From: Flavobacterium ginsenosidimutans
GTDB taxonomy: Bacteria; Bacteroidota; Bacteroidia; Flavobacteriales; Flavobacteriaceae
Direction of reading: 5' to 3'
Assembly (NCBI RefSeq): GCF_003254625.1
Contig: NZ_QJRJ01000073.1
Coordinates: 62,001 to 126,000, forward strand
Length of the DNA: 64,000 nt
Within the stretch, counting starts at the first letter, position 1; each line of letters starts with the position of its first letter. Of the stretch, positions 19,378-29,147 are shown one piece after another. The notes below the pieces were generated by a model that was not told the origin of the DNA, did not search any database, and saw only the letters and a list, made by a program, of their open reading frames with translations. The position numbers and the translations under genes were made by a program.

Positions 19378-19405
19378 TTTTGGTCACTTCAAACAAATCG
19401 TTTTC

Positions 19406-20179
19406 ATGAAAAATTCAACATTATATATTCTACTTATTTTAAGCTGTTTTATTCAGCCGAATTGTCTAGCTCAAAAACAAAAAAAATCACATTTTAAAGC
19501 ATTGGTTTTATATGAAAACGGTGGGCATCATCTTGATTTTACAAAAGCTGCAAAACCTTGGCTGAACAAATTGGCAATCGACAGCAGTTTTACAATCGAT
19601 TATATCGAAAATACAAAAGCTATTAACGAAGCATTTTTAAAACAATATCAAGTTTTTATTCAGCTAGATTATCCTCCTTACACTTGGAGTGAAGAATCGA
19701 TGCAGGCGTTTCAGAAATACATGAACAATGGAAAAGGTGGATGGGTTGGTTTACATCATGCAACTTTGTTAGGAGAATTTGACGGATATCCAATGTGGAA
19801 ATGGTTTTCTGATTTTATGGGCGGAATTCAGTTTGTCAACTACATTCCAGATTTTGCAAGTGCGAAAGTAAATATTGAAGATAAATCTCATCCCGTAACT
19901 AAAGGAATTCCATCTGATTTCTTGATCAAAAAAGAAGAATGGTATATTTATGATAAAAGTCCGAGGTCGAATGTTCATGTTCTCGCTTCTGTTGATGAAT
20001 CTACATACGAACCAGATTCAAAAATAAAAATGGGAGATCATCCTGTAGTTTGGACAAATGATCATTTCAAATCAAGAAATATTTACATTTTTATGGGACA
20101 TGCGCCAGAATTATTTGAAAACGAAGCTTACACTACTCTACTTCGAAATTCTATTTTTTGGGTAGCTGGAAGAAAGTAA
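19406..20179 (+). CDS. ThuA domain protein
   Basis: A 257-residue exported protein with a signal peptide (ILLILSCFIQPNCLAQ). The mature part is a ThuA/class I glutamine-amidotransferase-like fold: ALVLYENGGHHLDFT, QVFIQLDYPPYTW, GGWVGLHHAT, HPVTKGIP and IYIFMGHAPELF. ThuA proteins occur with sugar-degradation genes in Bacteroidota, but their reaction is not established. Its short distance to the GH9 gene suggests a shared transcript and a carbohydrate role. Confidence 0.85.
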   Translation: MKNSTLYILLILSCFIQPNCLAQKQKKSHFKALVLYENGGHHLDFTKAAKPWLNKLAIDSSFTIDYIENTKAINEAFLKQYQVFIQLDYPPYTWSEESMQAFQKYMNNGKGGWVGLHHATLLGEFDGYPMWKWFSDFMGGIQFVNYIPDFASAKVNIEDKSHPVTKGIPSDFLIKKEEWYIYDKSPRSNVHVLASVDESTYEPDSKIKMGDHPVVWTNDHFKSRNIYIFMGHAPELFENEAYTTLLRNSIFWVAGRK

Positions 20180-20203
20180 TTTTTTTATCTAAAGCATAAA
20201 TAT

Positions 20204-20236
20204 AAAGAGCCACTAAAATGAGTGGCTCTTTTTCTA
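20204..20236. terminator. Bidirectional terminator
   Basis: An 11-bp stem AAAGAGCCACT / AGTGGCTCTTT with a 6-nt loop and T-run lies between the convergent ThuA and membrane-protein genes. Confidence 0.88.
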
Positions 20237-20752
20237 TTTTTTCCAGTTACCGACAAACAAGTCATATAACCTATTTGCATCAATATCAATTTCTGAAGCT
20301 GAGTACATAATATTCAATCTAGAACTTTGTTCATCATAAGCCAATTTCCAAAGAAACTTAGAAACACGGCCGTCATATTTATCTATATTGTTAATTGTAA
20401 CAGCAACCAAAGTATCTCCGCCAACTTTTTGCAATTGCACATCGGTAACATCTTGCCACTCTATTCTTCCAAAAGCTTTAGCTACTGGGGTTGTTCTTCC
20501 ATAAAAACCGTTTGCATCTATATGAATTAATGGAGATTTATCTTTTATACTTGCAAGAACTTTAAATGTTAAAACAAGCATCATTAAAAGAATAGCGCCT
20601 GAAATAATAGATAGTTTTATTTTAAATACTCCATCAAAAGTTCCTATTCCGTATAAAAGTGCAATTGCTAATAAAATACTGATTGCGCTAGCGTATAAAA
20701 GTAAGTTTCTGGTTTTCTTGGCGTTTCGGTATAAATTTATTTCTTCATTCAT
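20234..20752 (-). CDS. STM3941-like membrane protein
   Basis: A 172-residue protein with two transmembrane helices (LLLYASAISILLAIALLYG and IISGAILLMMLVLTFKVLAS), then a soluble domain (about 75-172) containing LIHIDANGFYGRTTPVAKAFG and IEWQDVTDVQLQKVGG. This resembles the PH-like domain of the STM3941 family. Function is unknown. The start ATG is followed by a short polar N-terminus. It appears monocistronic. Confidence 0.65.
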   Translation of the reverse strand: MNEEINLYRNAKKTRNLLLYASAISILLAIALLYGIGTFDGVFKIKLSIISGAILLMMLVLTFKVLASIKDKSPLIHIDANGFYGRTTPVAKAFGRIEWQDVTDVQLQKVGGDTLVAVTINNIDKYDGRVSKFLWKLAYDEQSSRLNIMYSASEIDIDANRLYDLFVGNWKK

Positions 20753-20896
20753 GGGGTGTAGTAAAAATTTTTATTTGTTATTAGAATTAAAAATGAAGAA
20801 GCAATTTACTACAAAATTATTAGAAAGAACAATCTATTTGAGCAGGATCTTAACGTGATTTTAGAATCGTATACAGCCTATTTTATTGAATTTATT

Positions 20897-21415
20897 TTAA
20901 AATTTTTGCTGTATCTTATTTTGAATTTGATTTAATCTTTCAGATAAACTTCCTTTGACTTTAATAACTTCTATTTCAAAATCATCGATTAATTCACCAA
21001 TAATATCATTTACATTATTTCTCAATTCAGGCAAATTGGAATCTGAGCATGAAATTCGATCGGGTTCTTCAATGGGAACAAATACAAAAACGTCAATTTC
21101 TTTAATTGCATTTTGAATTTTATTAAATATTGATGAAAAATTTAATGTATCATCAACTGCTAAAGCATATCCTAACAGATCAATCGGACAACGGTCAAAA
21201 ATAGCATTTCTATCACTTCTCACGATTTGCTTTAAAGAATACTCCAACTGCATCATATAATCATCTGCAGTAGGCATTTCAGAAAAAACAAAGCCCATTT
21301 CCTGTAATTCAAAATACGGTTCTGGATAAAACTCATAATCAGGAAGAGATTCATGCAGTTTTTCTGCTAATGTGGTTTTACCTACCAAGTGAGCCCCTAG
21401 AATTACTATTCTCAT
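20897..21415 (-). CDS. AAA-type ATP-binding protein (NTPase/kinase-like)
   Basis: A 172-residue P-loop protein. The Walker A is GAHLVGKTTLAEKL near the N-terminus, a Walker B-like AIFDRCPIDLLGYAL follows in the middle, and a C-terminal helix ends the protein. The layout is like the AAA_28 / NadR-type nucleotide kinases, with PEPYFELQEMG as the likely substrate loop. No partner gene is adjacent, so the substrate is unknown. Confidence 0.7.
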   Translation of the reverse strand: MRIVILGAHLVGKTTLAEKLHESLPDYEFYPEPYFELQEMGFVFSEMPTADDYMMQLEYSLKQIVRSDRNAIFDRCPIDLLGYALAVDDTLNFSSIFNKIQNAIKEIDVFVFVPIEEPDRISCSDSNLPELRNNVNDIIGELIDDFEIEVIKVKGSLSERLNQIQNKIQQKF

Positions 21416-21667
21416 GCCATTAATATTTTTTTAATCATGAACAACTAAAAGTAAACAAAATAGGTACAAAACGAAAAAAAGAAAGCAAAGAAAAAGCATA
21501 TTTCTCTGAAGCTTTTACTTAGTAGAGGAGAGTTATTCAAATATCTTATTATTTATTGAGGATTTTCCGCAATAGTTTTTTAGTGGCAAAAGATAAGTTT
21601 GGACGTTTGAACAAACTTATGGATTGATATATTTGAGAAATTTGTATCAGATAAAAATGCGAAGAAA

Positions 21668-22480
21668 ATGGAATCAAAAAAAGTTCAAACTCTTTCAGAA
21701 CCTAAGCTAATACAAAATCTTTATTTTGGAGATAATGTTGAAGGCGAAGCCTTTGTGCCCGATCACATCTTTAGTTATATCATAAGCGGCAGGCATGATG
21801 TATGGATAGGATGCAAGAAATATACTTTTACCGCTGGTGATTACCGATTCTTTAGAAGAAATCAATTAACAAAATCTATTAAACATACTGAATCTGATGG
21901 ATTCAAATCTATAGCTGTTCATTTTGACCAAAATACCCTTATGGAGATTTCGAAAGAAATCGGTTTCAAGTCAGAGAGGTTTCACGGTGAGGGTGTTAAG
22001 GCTATCAAGGCTAATAGTATGTTGACAAAATCTGTTGCCGCGTTTAATGAATATGCTCAAAGAAGAGATACTGATGTAGAAATTTTACGAATTAAAATTA
22101 AGGAGCTGATTTTGATACTTGCAGATATTGATCCAGAAATTAAGGAAATGCTATTTGAATTTAGCGATCCTGGAAAACTGGATTTGGAGGGGTTTATGAA
22201 TGGCCATTATAGGTATAATGTTCCATTGGAAAAATTTGCTTTTCTCACAGGACGCAGTCTATCGGGTTTCAAAAGAGATTTTGCTAGATTGTTTAGGATT
22301 ACTCCAAGCAGATGGCTTACTAAAAAAAGGCTTAATGAAGCAAAATATTTGATAGAAAATTGTAAGCGGCGCCCAAGTGACATTTATTTAGAAATAGGTT
22401 TTGTTAATATGTCTCATTTCTCTTATGCGTATAAAAAAGAATTTGGCATATCGCCTTTACAAAAAAATAAGAATAGCTAA
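21668..22480 (+). CDS. AraC-family transcriptional regulator
   Basis: A 270-residue regulator. The N-terminal 150 residues form a cupin-like sensing domain (FSYIISGRHDVWIGCKKY). The C-terminal AraC DNA-binding domain shows its two HTH motifs in LEKFAFLTGRSLSGFKRDF and PSDIYLEIGFVNMSHFSYAY. It lies 11 bp upstream of the SDR gene on the same strand, so it very likely controls that enzyme and itself. The effector is unknown. Confidence 0.9.
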   Translation: MESKKVQTLSEPKLIQNLYFGDNVEGEAFVPDHIFSYIISGRHDVWIGCKKYTFTAGDYRFFRRNQLTKSIKHTESDGFKSIAVHFDQNTLMEISKEIGFKSERFHGEGVKAIKANSMLTKSVAAFNEYAQRRDTDVEILRIKIKELILILADIDPEIKEMLFEFSDPGKLDLEGFMNGHYRYNVPLEKFAFLTGRSLSGFKRDFARLFRITPSRWLTKKRLNEAKYLIENCKRRPSDIYLEIGFVNMSHFSYAYKKEFGISPLQKNKNS

Positions 22481-22491
22481 TAATAGAAAAA

Positions 22492-23289
22492 ATGGATTTA
22501 AAATTAAAAGGAAAAAGAGCGCTTGTAACGGGTTCGAGTTCGGGATTGGGAGAATCAATAGTTAAAATGCTGGCAAATGAAGGTGCGACCGTTATAGTTC
22601 ATGGCAGAAATGAAGATCGTGCCAAAGCTGTGTGCCAGGAAATTATTAACAATGGAGGGATGGCAGAAATAGCTTTAGGTGATCTCAGTACAGATAACGG
22701 AGCAGATGAGGCTGCTTCTGCTGCGCTTAAAAATGGCCAGATTGATATTTTAATTAATAATGCAGGTGCTACATCACATAAATCCTGGGGCGAAGCAACG
22801 GCAATTGATTGGACTGAAATTTATAACAATAATGTAGTTTCATATGTAAGAATGATTCAGCGTATAGTGCCACAAATGAAAACACTAGGTTGGGGACGCG
22901 TTATTCATATAGGCGGAGGTCTCGGCATACAGCCTATTAAAGAGCAGCCTCATTATAATGCAACACTTGCTGCAAGACATAATCTTTCAATCTCACTTGC
23001 TAGAACACTGCAAGAAACTGGGATAACTTCAAATGTAGTTTCTCCTGGGGCAATCATAAATCCTATGGTTGAAGATTGGCTTGTGAATGCTGCACCTAAG
23101 TTTAACTGGGGAACCGATTTAGAGGAGATAAAATCTAAGGCTGTTCAGCAGCTAATTCCAAATGATACAGGAAGGTTTGGAGAACCTGAGGAAATTGCCG
23201 GGGCAGTTGCATATCTTTGCAGCACTTATGCTAATTATATTAGTGGAGCTACAATTAGGGTCGATGGAGGTACAATTAAATGTTTGTAG
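22492..23289 (+). CDS. SDR-family oxidoreductase with altered catalytic residues
   Basis: A 265-residue short-chain dehydrogenase fold: TGSSSGLGES (glycine-rich cofactor loop, about 13-22), LINNAGA, and the C-terminal YISGATIRVDGG. In classical SDRs the active site is Ser, then Tyr-x3-Lys. Here the Ser region reads VIHIGGGLG and the Tyr is in HYNATLAARHN (Tyr155), with Leu at the Lys position. The enzyme may use a changed mechanism or have lost redox activity. Similar YNATLAAR variants exist in other SDRs as far as I recall. It is in an operon with the upstream AraC regulator. Confidence 0.85.
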   Translation: MDLKLKGKRALVTGSSSGLGESIVKMLANEGATVIVHGRNEDRAKAVCQEIINNGGMAEIALGDLSTDNGADEAASAALKNGQIDILINNAGATSHKSWGEATAIDWTEIYNNNVVSYVRMIQRIVPQMKTLGWGRVIHIGGGLGIQPIKEQPHYNATLAARHNLSISLARTLQETGITSNVVSPGAIINPMVEDWLVNAAPKFNWGTDLEEIKSKAVQQLIPNDTGRFGEPEEIAGAVAYLCSTYANYISGATIRVDGGTIKCL

Positions 23290-23670
23290 AATATTCTTCT
23301 AAAATCATCTAATAAAACACAGGACTTCGATATCCGAGGTATTCTTTTTGAAAAAATTCGCAATGTCTCTGACTTTGCGAATTTTTTTTGTCTTAGAAAT
23401 TGTAAACGTGATAAAAGTCTCTAGCTTTTTGATGTGATGCAAAACAAAAATGCTCCAGATTTCTTTGAAGCTTTTTTGCTGTACAGGAAGCATTCCAATA
23501 ACTAGCCAATTTGCTGAAGATTTTATATAATTATTGCATTAGCATCATGATTTCAATTGTGCAATAATCAGACAATAAGCTTAGCGGTTAGATTTGAGCT
23601 AATCCTACTGTAGCATTACAATACTGCTTGGAAGATTTTTTTGGCATTGCCTAACCGGCCTTTAGTCATA
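23290..23670. other. Intergenic region with terminator and fossil-like sequence
   Basis: 381 bp without a convincing gene. It holds the terminator at 23351-23388. At 23450-23500 there is a stretch (GCTCCAGATTTCTTTGAAGC and on) that resembles the segment at 25102-25145. A 62-codon minus-strand frame here runs through the terminator and is not credible. Confidence 0.5.
23351..23388 (+). terminator. Terminator after the AraC-SDR pair
   Basis: A 13-bp stem AAAAAATTCGCAA / TTGCGAATTTTTT with an 11-nt loop runs straight into a T-run. Confidence 0.85.
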
Positions 23671-24078
23671 TTACAGCCCATCTTTGTTTGACAAGTCAGA
23701 GAACAATTCAATTAAATTATTTTCTGGGTCTCTAAAATGTGCGACTCTAATTCCCCAAGCTGCCATGTCTTTTGGTTCGGCTAAAAAGTTCAGTCCTTTA
23801 CTCTGCAGCATGCTGTAACTCTCATCAACACTGTCTACTTTCAAAATTATTGCAATTTTGTCTTGTAAAATTTCATTTTTCTTTGCTTCTGTGCTGCCAA
23901 TGGCGACACTCATTAATTCTGCTTTAAACAAAGCAAGCCCTGAAAGGTTTCCAATATTAAAACTGGCGAAATTATCGCCAAGTTTGCCCCAAGTGCATTC
24001 TAAACCAAGAATGCCGCTGTAAAAATTGAAGCATTTGTCAAAATCATTTACTAAAAGTCTGATGTTATCGAATTTCAT
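23671..24078 (-). CDS. VOC-family (glyoxalase/bleomycin resistance-like) protein
   Basis: A 135-residue single-chain vicinal-oxygen-chelate protein with the two beta-alpha-beta-beta-beta halves: IRLLVNDFDKCFNFYSGILG near the N-terminus and IRVAHFRDPENNLIELFSDL near the C-terminus. The terminal Glu in NLIELF is the usual metal ligand. Substrate is unknown. It follows an AraC regulator on the same strand after 31 bp, so the regulator probably controls it. Confidence 0.85.
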   Translation of the reverse strand: MKFDNIRLLVNDFDKCFNFYSGILGLECTWGKLGDNFASFNIGNLSGLALFKAELMSVAIGSTEAKKNEILQDKIAIILKVDSVDESYSMLQSKGLNFLAEPKDMAAWGIRVAHFRDPENNLIELFSDLSNKDGL

Positions 24079-24109
24079 TTTGCTTTTTAAATTTAGTTAT
24101 GAAGCAAAA

Positions 24110-24859
24110 CTACTTTTCTTTCATTGTTGCCAATTGTAAAAATCGGTCGTTTTTGTTTTCAAACAATTCGGTTGGGATATTTCCTGTATGTTTTTTTATA
24201 TCTTTTATAAAATGCGACTGGTCAAAATAATTATGCTCAGGAAAAAGCTGTCCTTTCTTGATATGCTTGAAAGAAGCGAAAAGTTTTAAAATTTTGCAGT
24301 ACGTTTTTAAGGGAATCCCAAATCTTTGCTTGAAATAGCGGTTAATTTGTCGGTTTGCCCAAAAAACCTGCTGCGAATATTGTTCGATTGCCAATTCGCC
24401 ATTTGTCTGATACAATAAGCTGAAAAGCTTTTGTTTTCTGCTGTCAATGCTCTTTTGGCTATCCAAAATGGAGAGCATAATTTTATCCAACTTTTTTGTT
24501 TCTGCATCTAAATCTATAAATAAGGCTTTATCTAATCCCCAAAAGCTGTTTTCTTTTATTTCTTCGCTGTCGCAAAAACTTGAAATATTTTGCTGTAAAA
24601 TATAATCAACGGCCAATAATTTAAATCGCACTCCAAAAAGTTGCGTATTGGGTGCAATAGAAACTTCGACTTGTTTGGTCCAAAGTCCTGTTAACGAAAT
24701 TTCTTTCTGATGGTAGCTGTCAAAAGATATGATAAGATCAAAACAGCCATCTGGCAAGATTGTAAAATCAAGCTGCTGATTGGTTGAATTCTCAAACCAC
24801 CAATAATTCTTAACGAAGTCTGCCAATAATTTGTTAGGAATAAACTCTTTATAAATCAT
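24110..24859 (-). CDS. AraC-family transcriptional regulator
   Basis: A 249-residue regulator. The N-terminal half matches the DUF6597-type sensor domain (FVKNYWWFENST, ILPDGCFDLIIS). The C-terminal half is an AraC HTH with EQYSQQVFWANRQINRYFKQ and the second helix in DQSHFIKDIKKHTGNIP. It is co-directional with the VOC gene. Distant relatives control stress or antibiotic-response genes, but no inducer can be read from sequence. Confidence 0.85.
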   Translation of the reverse strand: MIYKEFIPNKLLADFVKNYWWFENSTNQQLDFTILPDGCFDLIISFDSYHQKEISLTGLWTKQVEVSIAPNTQLFGVRFKLLAVDYILQQNISSFCDSEEIKENSFWGLDKALFIDLDAETKKLDKIMLSILDSQKSIDSRKQKLFSLLYQTNGELAIEQYSQQVFWANRQINRYFKQRFGIPLKTYCKILKLFASFKHIKKGQLFPEHNYFDQSHFIKDIKKHTGNIPTELFENKNDRFLQLATMKEK

Positions 24860-25229
24860 TTAAATTGTTCCTTAGAAAGTTGTTTACTGAAAAGGTTTAT
24901 AAAAGATATTAAGATTAAATTTTTATTGCTTATTATGTGGCATAAAAAAGTGCAGCTTCCAATTCCATATTAAGCATAGCCTACTCCCTACAGTTGAGAT
25001 TTATTTAAATTCTCCGCCAAATATAGCCATAGCATTACCTACTTGCGCGAGCATCTCTCTCGTGAATAGATGCTGACAAAGATAGTTAAAACAAAAAAAA
25101 CTCCAGATTACTCTGAAGCTTATATCGTTGTAGCAGGAACTGGACTCAAACCAAAACCTCACAAATCTTATTGAATCATTATAAATTAAAAGATAAAATA
25201 ATCCTCACATCCAAATCAACGTCCTTCCA

Positions 25230-25330
<101 letters not shown>

Positions 25331-25560
25331 TTGATAATTCAAAAGTCTAAGTTTTATGGCAGAATCGTGGCGCATGGTGTTTTTGAAAAAAAGAAATCCA
25401 GCAGAATAAAAGCCTGCTAGGATTAGGTTCGAAACTTTTTGACTTAATAAAAAAGTAATCCCCCAGTTTAAAAAATATTATTTTGCACTTGCTGAAATGC
25501 GCTTTTTCGGCTCAGCCTCATTTCTAACCGCTATTTTCTGAATCGGAGCAAATAATCAAG

Positions 25561-25595
25561 AAAAAGGGTCCAACTTTAATTAAAAAGTCAGACCC
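25561..25595 (-). terminator. Terminator after the T9SS protein gene
   Basis: On the minus strand, GGGTCTGACTTT pairs with AAAGTTGGACCC around a short loop and is followed by five T. It lies 58 bp past the stop codon. Confidence 0.75.
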
Positions 25596-25652
25596 TGCAA
25601 TTTTTAAGCTTACGCCTTTTTACAATAGTGCCAAGTAATTGCTAATGAATCA

Positions 25653-27884
25653 TTATTGTTTAATAAATGTTTTACTGACTACTTCATTTCCTCTTTGAAT
25701 CTGCAGCAAATAAACCCCAGGAGCTAGATTACTGCAATTGTAAGGAATTTCAATTCTGCCCGTATCATAAATTTGGCTCTTAATAACATTTAAACTGCGC
25801 CCGCTGGTATCAAATACTGAAATTGTAACTTTTTGCTGTTCAGACTGCAAAAAAGTTATATTTATATTTCCAGTTGCTGGATTAGGATAGATGCTCAAAT
25901 CAACTTCTGACTCTAGGGTTGACTTATTGGAACTAAGTGCTGATGCTGTGCAGTTAGGTGTGGAGCTAAAAGCCATCTGTGCTGCTGTAAAGTTGGTAAA
26001 TGCTGCATTGATGTCGATATTAGAAGTATCAGCTGCGCCTTTACCATCGCAATTATCTCTTCCGTTTCTCCAATATGGAAACTGCAAATAAACACCTGGT
26101 GTAGAACAGCTGCCAATTTCTGCATCACCACCCACTACAACTGAGCTTCCAAAATCTCCCGCAAACAGCATTGCATTTCCTTTTATATTTGCTGTGTTTT
26201 TTACAGATCCGCCTTCCATCCAGGCATTGCCTTCAACAATTGCAGTGTTTGATATCGTTGCGTTGTACACACATGCATTTCCTCTAACAATCGCACTGCC
26301 ATTTATAGTTCCGCCATCTACCATAGCATAATCTTCTATTCGGGCATTTCCTGAAACATTTCCGGCTCTTACAATTGCATAAGGACCTACATATACTGTA
26401 GATGCAACAGTCGCATTATTAGAAACCCATCCGCCTCCGTTAGTGTGCAGATGTCCGTTTGTTTTAAGATAACTTCTGAAATTTGCTGCAGGCTGATATC
26501 CTTCAGGAGCAGCATTTGCAATTTTTAGTTCATAAGGATATCTTCTTTGTTTTGGGTAACCAACATCCATATTGTAATTTACATGGACTTTTGGCGCAGC
26601 AAAAACTACCAAATAAATATTGGCTTCTGTAGCGGTATTAAGCGTAAACGAAGCTTCGCCATCCACTTTATACATTGGACTGTAACGCGAAATAGTACCA
26701 TCGGTCTTTGTCGTAACAAAACCATATCTCCATCCTGCTTGAGTTGTATTAACCTCAGTATGTCCTTTAAATTTAATGGTAACTTTCTTTTGGGTTCCCG
26801 TACAGGTTGGGTATAAAGGAATTACGTTCATTCCGTAATCTTGTGGAGCCCAATCGTTATTTGTATAATATTGATCTGTTGTTCCTGTAACTTTAGTTAA
26901 AAGTGTGTATTCTCTGCTGGTATAGCGAGGCATATTTGTTTTTATGCTGTTATACACCGTTCTGATGGTTTTTCCAAAATTACTCGTCGCATTGATTTGA
27001 GAGTTCCATTGGATAGGATAATCAAATGCAGGTTGTCTTTGCGCATAGCCCCAAAGATAATCATCAAGTTGGTCTTGCGTAAAACCTTTTAATCGCTTAA
27101 TGGTTTCAAGCGGATGCTCTTCATTCATAGATTCCGCCCACATTCTTCTAGTGAAATCAAAACCTTCTTTTTCCTGCACATAATACATTAAATGAAAATT
27201 CGTGTAATGATGTCTGGTAGACGACCACATAAAATGCTTCGTCTGAATCCAGCGGGTGAGAGTTCCGTCAATTTCTGCCCATTGTGAGTACGCTTGGGCT
27301 CGCATAAAATTGGCATGTCCTTCAAAGAAAGGACCTGCCCAATCGTATCCGGAAAATGCTTTTCCCGCACCTGGATTTTCCTGTATCTGCATCATCATTT
27401 GCAGGGTGTGTGCAAACTCATGTGACAATGCTCCCCCATCTCTTGTCGCTTCCGGATGTACAAACATTGCACCAATTGTATTGCTAAACGAACTAGCCTG
27501 AGCAAAGGCCTCTAATCTCGGATCTGTAGAATTCCAAGTATTCATTATCATAATAATGATCTTGTATTTTCCAAAATTTGTTGTTGGGGCATTATTTATA
27601 AAATGCAAATCGGTAATGTAGCGTTTAAAGCTAGTCTCAAGCGTATCTGCAACCGATTTCGGAGTAAATCTTAAGGTTGCATCAGCATACGCTGCAGGAT
27701 TTGTACCCACTTTATCACCCCAGTAAACAACAAAGTTCGTAGACTCATACTTTCTGGTGTTGGATACTTTATTGTAAAATTCATTATTGGGATCACTCCA
27801 TTCTGTGGGTGTAAAAAGCGTTTTCTGTGCAATTGCAGAATAGCTGGATAGAAAAATGACAATCAGTAATAAAAGTTTTTTCAT
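25653..27884 (-). CDS. T9SS-exported DUF6055/metalloprotease-like protein
   Basis: A 743-residue protein. Its parts are a signal peptide (residues 1-19), an N-terminal domain resembling DUF6055 with a HEFAHTLQMM motif (HExxH, a probable zinc site) and a later Glu in FFEGHANF, a beta domain, and a run of left-handed-helix-like short repeats (about 480-620) of the kind GNARIEDYAMV, GSAIVRGNA, NTAIVEGNAWM. The last 80 residues (SIYPNPATGNINIT to SKTFIKQ) are a type A sorting domain of the type IX system. It should be secreted or surface-bound and may attack or bind polysaccharide or protein. Its exact substrate is unknown. Confidence 0.85.
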   Translation of the reverse strand: MKKLLLLIVIFLSSYSAIAQKTLFTPTEWSDPNNEFYNKVSNTRKYESTNFVVYWGDKVGTNPAAYADATLRFTPKSVADTLETSFKRYITDLHFINNAPTTNFGKYKIIIMIMNTWNSTDPRLEAFAQASSFSNTIGAMFVHPEATRDGGALSHEFAHTLQMMMQIQENPGAGKAFSGYDWAGPFFEGHANFMRAQAYSQWAEIDGTLTRWIQTKHFMWSSTRHHYTNFHLMYYVQEKEGFDFTRRMWAESMNEEHPLETIKRLKGFTQDQLDDYLWGYAQRQPAFDYPIQWNSQINATSNFGKTIRTVYNSIKTNMPRYTSREYTLLTKVTGTTDQYYTNNDWAPQDYGMNVIPLYPTCTGTQKKVTIKFKGHTEVNTTQAGWRYGFVTTKTDGTISRYSPMYKVDGEASFTLNTATEANIYLVVFAAPKVHVNYNMDVGYPKQRRYPYELKIANAAPEGYQPAANFRSYLKTNGHLHTNGGGWVSNNATVASTVYVGPYAIVRAGNVSGNARIEDYAMVDGGTINGSAIVRGNACVYNATISNTAIVEGNAWMEGGSVKNTANIKGNAMLFAGDFGSSVVVGGDAEIGSCSTPGVYLQFPYWRNGRDNCDGKGAADTSNIDINAAFTNFTAAQMAFSSTPNCTASALSSNKSTLESEVDLSIYPNPATGNINITFLQSEQQKVTISVFDTSGRSLNVIKSQIYDTGRIEIPYNCSNLAPGVYLLQIQRGNEVVSKTFIKQ

Positions 27885-28048
27885 AGTTTATTTAATTAAT
27901 AGGTTAAGAAATAGCATTATATTGTAAATGTAAAAACAACACTAATTTTTTTACAAGACAATATTATCTATATTTAATACTATTTTACCTATTTTATAAA
28001 ATACTATTTCCTGTTTTACAATAAGTTATACAATTAAATTTTTAAAAA

Positions 28049-28516
28049 CTAATCAACTCCAGTAATCTCCAGTACAATACTGCTTTCCAGTCTGGAAGAA
28101 GAAACTTTTATTCCTAATTTCATCAGTAAATCTTCGGAAAAAACATTTCCTGATGCCTCAAAAGCATTTTTTGGCTTCCGGCATGATATCAATTTCTTCG
28201 ACTTTATATTTTTTAAAGGATCAAGTCTCTCTAATCTTACAAAACTATAATTAGGATCGGTTAATGGATGCAGGGTATAAGAAAAAACTATCGACTTGAC
28301 TTTCTACTGATTGACATACATAAGCACTGCTCTGCTTCGTTGATAAGGCGAAACCAATCGGTACAAATCTCCTTGCCAGATTACCGGACTTAACCTTTTG
28401 TAATTAGAAACTGCTTGCTGGCAAAATTGCAACTCGTTTGGTTTTAATCCGCCTACGTAAATATCAAAACCTAATTTCTCCATCATAGCAACATCGGGGC
28501 GCACTAGGTCGAAAAA
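28049..28516 (-). pseudogene. Decayed GH36 alpha-galactosidase, C-terminal remnant
   Basis: On the minus strand a stretch reading DVAMMEKLGFDIYVGG, NYKRLSPVIWQGDLYRLVSP and RAVLMYV matches the C-terminal catalytic part of GH36 alpha-galactosidases. It is broken by an in-frame TAG after MYVNQ. It then continues as FSYTLHPLTDPNYSFVRLE, and later shifts frame to VEEIDIMPEA, before a TAG at 28049. Upstream of 28516 no catalytic domain can be read. The gene has therefore lost its N-terminal part and is inactive. It may once have worked with a polysaccharide-use locus. Confidence 0.75.
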
Positions 28517-28687
28517 AAATAAAAATGCAGGAAATATGGGGGTTTCAAGCTTAAGGTTCGAATCCTGCTCTCTTTCGAACTTCTGATCATAAGCTAAATT
28601 AAGGCTTCACTGAAAGCTTAAAAAGAGACTTTTCAAAATCCTCGCCTCAAAATAATACCAATAATTCTACTAGATATATATTAAAGT

Positions 28688-28802
<115 letters not shown>

Positions 28803-29092
28803 GGTAGCATAAAATGGTTCGAAATCCCTTCTCAATAGCTCAATAGGAATCTGAAGAAGAAAATTATAGCGGAAAAACACCTAAAAAGCCTAAAAAATGC
28901 CTAAAAATGAGAAAAAGAATGCTGCTCTGAAAGAAGCCTAAACATCTATATTTAGGCTGATAAAACATAGACCTCAAATTTTCCCGCGCATACCTCTTAA
29001 AATCATTTCCTATTGCCTCAGACTTACTGCAGAAAGTTCTTAACCGACAAAAGAAAAAGCTGCCGGACATTAAAACTTACCCATAGTCAATT

Positions 29093-29120
29093 TTTGCTGT
29101 TTTTCTTATGCTTAGATTTG
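29093..29120 (+). promoter_or_regulatory. Putative promoter of the serine hydrolase-S41 operon
   Basis: TTTG at 29093-29096, 16 bp, then TAGATTTG at 29113-29120, a perfect -7 box. The spacing is slightly shorter than the usual 17-23. It would give a leader of about 20 nt before the small gene at 29148. Confidence 0.5.
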
Positions 29121-29147
29121 AAGATAATTTCAGGCTAAGCAAAAATT

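Noticed and set aside
23305..23493. 62-codon minus-strand frame
   Set aside because: It crosses the terminator hairpin of the AraC-SDR pair and has no recognisable domain.
28864..29070. 68-codon minus-strand frame
   Set aside because: No ribosome site, family match or conserved neighbour supports it.
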